5,856 bases of DNA, taken from contig JALOTM010000071.1 of NCBI GenBank assembly GCA_025457905.1, positions 1 through 5,856 on the forward strand, in the 5' to 3' direction. The notes under the pieces are model-generated. The model searched no databases, had not been told where the DNA came from, and saw only the letters and a list, made by a program, of their open reading frames with translations. The stretch is from Methanomassiliicoccales archaeon. Its GTDB lineage: Archaea; Thermoplasmatota; Thermoplasmata; Methanomassiliicoccales; UBA472. The translations under genes and the position numbers were made by a program. Below, one piece after another: positions 5,054-5,856 of the stretch. Each line of letters begins with the position of its first letter. Within the stretch, counting starts at the first letter, position 1.

Positions 5054-5856
5054 GTGCCGAAGACGGCTAAGAGAAGGGTGTACGAGGTCCTCGAGTTCAC
5101 GGACCCTCATGACCGTGCATCAATCCTTTTCAACGCGCTCATCACGGTGCTCATCATCCTCAGCGTGGCGAGCGTGATACTGGAGTCGGTCGCCTCGATC
5201 AACGAGCGCTTCCGGGATGTCTTCTTCGCGGGTGAGATCCTCACGGTGGCGGTCTTCACGGTGGAGTATGCGCTCAGGCTGTGGTCATGCACCGAGGATC
5301 CGCGGTTCTCAAGACCTGTCCTGGGAAGGCTCAGATGGGCGGTGACCTTCTTCGCGATAATCGACCTGTTGTCGTTCCTGCCGTTCTATCTGCCGCTCGT
5401 TGTTGGATTCGACGCTCGCTTCCTGCGCGCGCTGCGCCTCCTTAGGGTGCTCAGGGTGGCCAAGCTGGGCCGGTACTCCAGCTCCGTCTCCCTGCTCTCC
5501 CGGGTCATCAAGAGGCAGGCGGAGGCCCTGGTCGTGGCCATCCTGACCATTGTCATCCTCATCATCGTGGCCGCTTCCCTGATGTGGCATGCGGAGTACG
5601 AGGCGCAGCCACAGGCGTTCGCCAGCATCCCCGATGCCATGTGGTGGGCGGTGGCCACCGTGACCACGATCGGGTACGGGGACGTGGTACCGGTCACCCC
5701 CCTAGGCAAGTTCCTGGGCGGGGTCATAGGCATCCTGGGTGTCATGTGCATCGCCCTGCCGGCGGGCATCATCGTTACCGGCTTCATGGACGAGAGGAAG
5801 GAGGCGATTAGCAAGAACGACCGCACCAACGACGCCTTGAAGAGGGTGGAGCTGCT
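5054..5856 (+). CDS. Voltage-gated potassium channel, six transmembrane segments (C-terminus cut by window edge)
   Basis: The frame is open from GTG 5054 to the right edge, giving 267 residues. All six membrane segments are present: S1 about 24-44, S2 55-77 with acidic Glu61 and Glu71, S3 97-115 with Asp104, S4 121-137, S5 157-177 and S6 217-244. S4 carries arginines every third residue (122, 125, 128, 131, 134), the voltage-sensor pattern. The pore helix (192-203) leads to TTIGYGD (204-210), the K+ selectivity filter. S6 ends ALPAGIIVTGF, usual in prokaryotic Kv channels. It should form a tetramer in the cell membrane and pass K+ on depolarisation. GTG 5054 is preferred because TGA lies in frame at 5045-5047 and GGGGATG precedes it. 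What follows S6 (residues 245 on, polar and charged) is probably a cytoplasmic coiled coil. Confidence 0.93.
   Translation, partial: MPKTAKRRVYEVLEFTDPHDRASILFNALITVLIILSVASVILESVASINERFRDVFFAGEILTVAVFTVEYALRLWSCTEDPRFSRPVLGRLRWAVTFFAIIDLLSFLPFYLPLVVGFDARFLRALRLLRVLRVAKLGRYSSSVSLLSRVIKRQAEALVVAILTIVILIIVAASLMWHAEYEAQPQAFASIPDAMWWAVATVTTIGYGDVVPVTPLGKFLGGVIGILGVMCIALPAGIIVTGFMDERKEAISKNDRTNDALKRVEL

Noticed and set aside
5044..5070. ATG at 5044 as the channel start
   Set aside because: It is out of frame with the channel and closes after eight codons at TAA 5068.
5386..5829. Minus-strand ORF of 147 codons opposite the potassium channel
   Set aside because: It overlaps the channel pore and voltage sensor, which are unambiguous; the Met/Thr/Arg-rich translation is typical of an antisense shadow.

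Overview
The window is GC-rich, densely packed DNA that looks archaeal. Most gene starts have an AT-rich TATA-like box (CTTTTATCG, TTAAATATCG, TATTAA) about 25 bases before the inferred transcript start. Leaders are short, and Shine-Dalgarno-like GGAGG or GGTG sites appear where needed. The gene content fits a GC-rich euryarchaeote of the Thermoplasmata/Methanomassiliicoccales or Methanosarcina-like kind: a DUF2769 Cys-rich protein, a C_GCAxxG_C_C redox protein, a TM1586-type nitroreductase, an AMP-forming acetyl-CoA synthetase, a flavodoxin-like protein and a two-helix zinc-ribbon membrane protein. The lineage is an inference from gene families and signals, not from a marker gene.

Layout. 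Positions 1-220 hold the N-terminal part of a winged-helix regulator (minus strand, cut by the window edge). Upstream of it, in the same frame, is a possible 60-residue Gly/Pro-rich ORF (421-239) with a strong ribosome binding site. A flavodoxin-like gene follows (975-496, minus). A divergent intergenic region separates it from a zinc-ribbon membrane protein (1087-1386, plus). That gene converges on the C_GCAxxG_C_C gene (1981-1562, minus), and the 175-base gap between them contains a nested hairpin at 1427-1484. Then come, all on the minus strand, the DUF2769 gene (2266-2054), acetyl-CoA synthetase (4049-2340) and nitroreductase (4910-4167). Divergent from the last is a six-transmembrane voltage-gated K+ channel (5054 to beyond the right edge, plus).

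How the genes relate. Five of the six complete genes have a candidate TATA box of their own (the zinc-ribbon gene has only a weak one), so the window reads as a run of single-gene units rather than one operon. A loose theme is redox and thiol chemistry: flavodoxin fold, two small Cys-rich proteins and a flavin nitroreductase. Acetate activation and potassium transport sit alongside. I see no tRNA, rRNA, CRISPR array, transposase, integrase or phage gene. The least explained elements are the nested hairpin at 1427-1484 and the Gly/Pro-rich ORF that shares a frame with the regulator.
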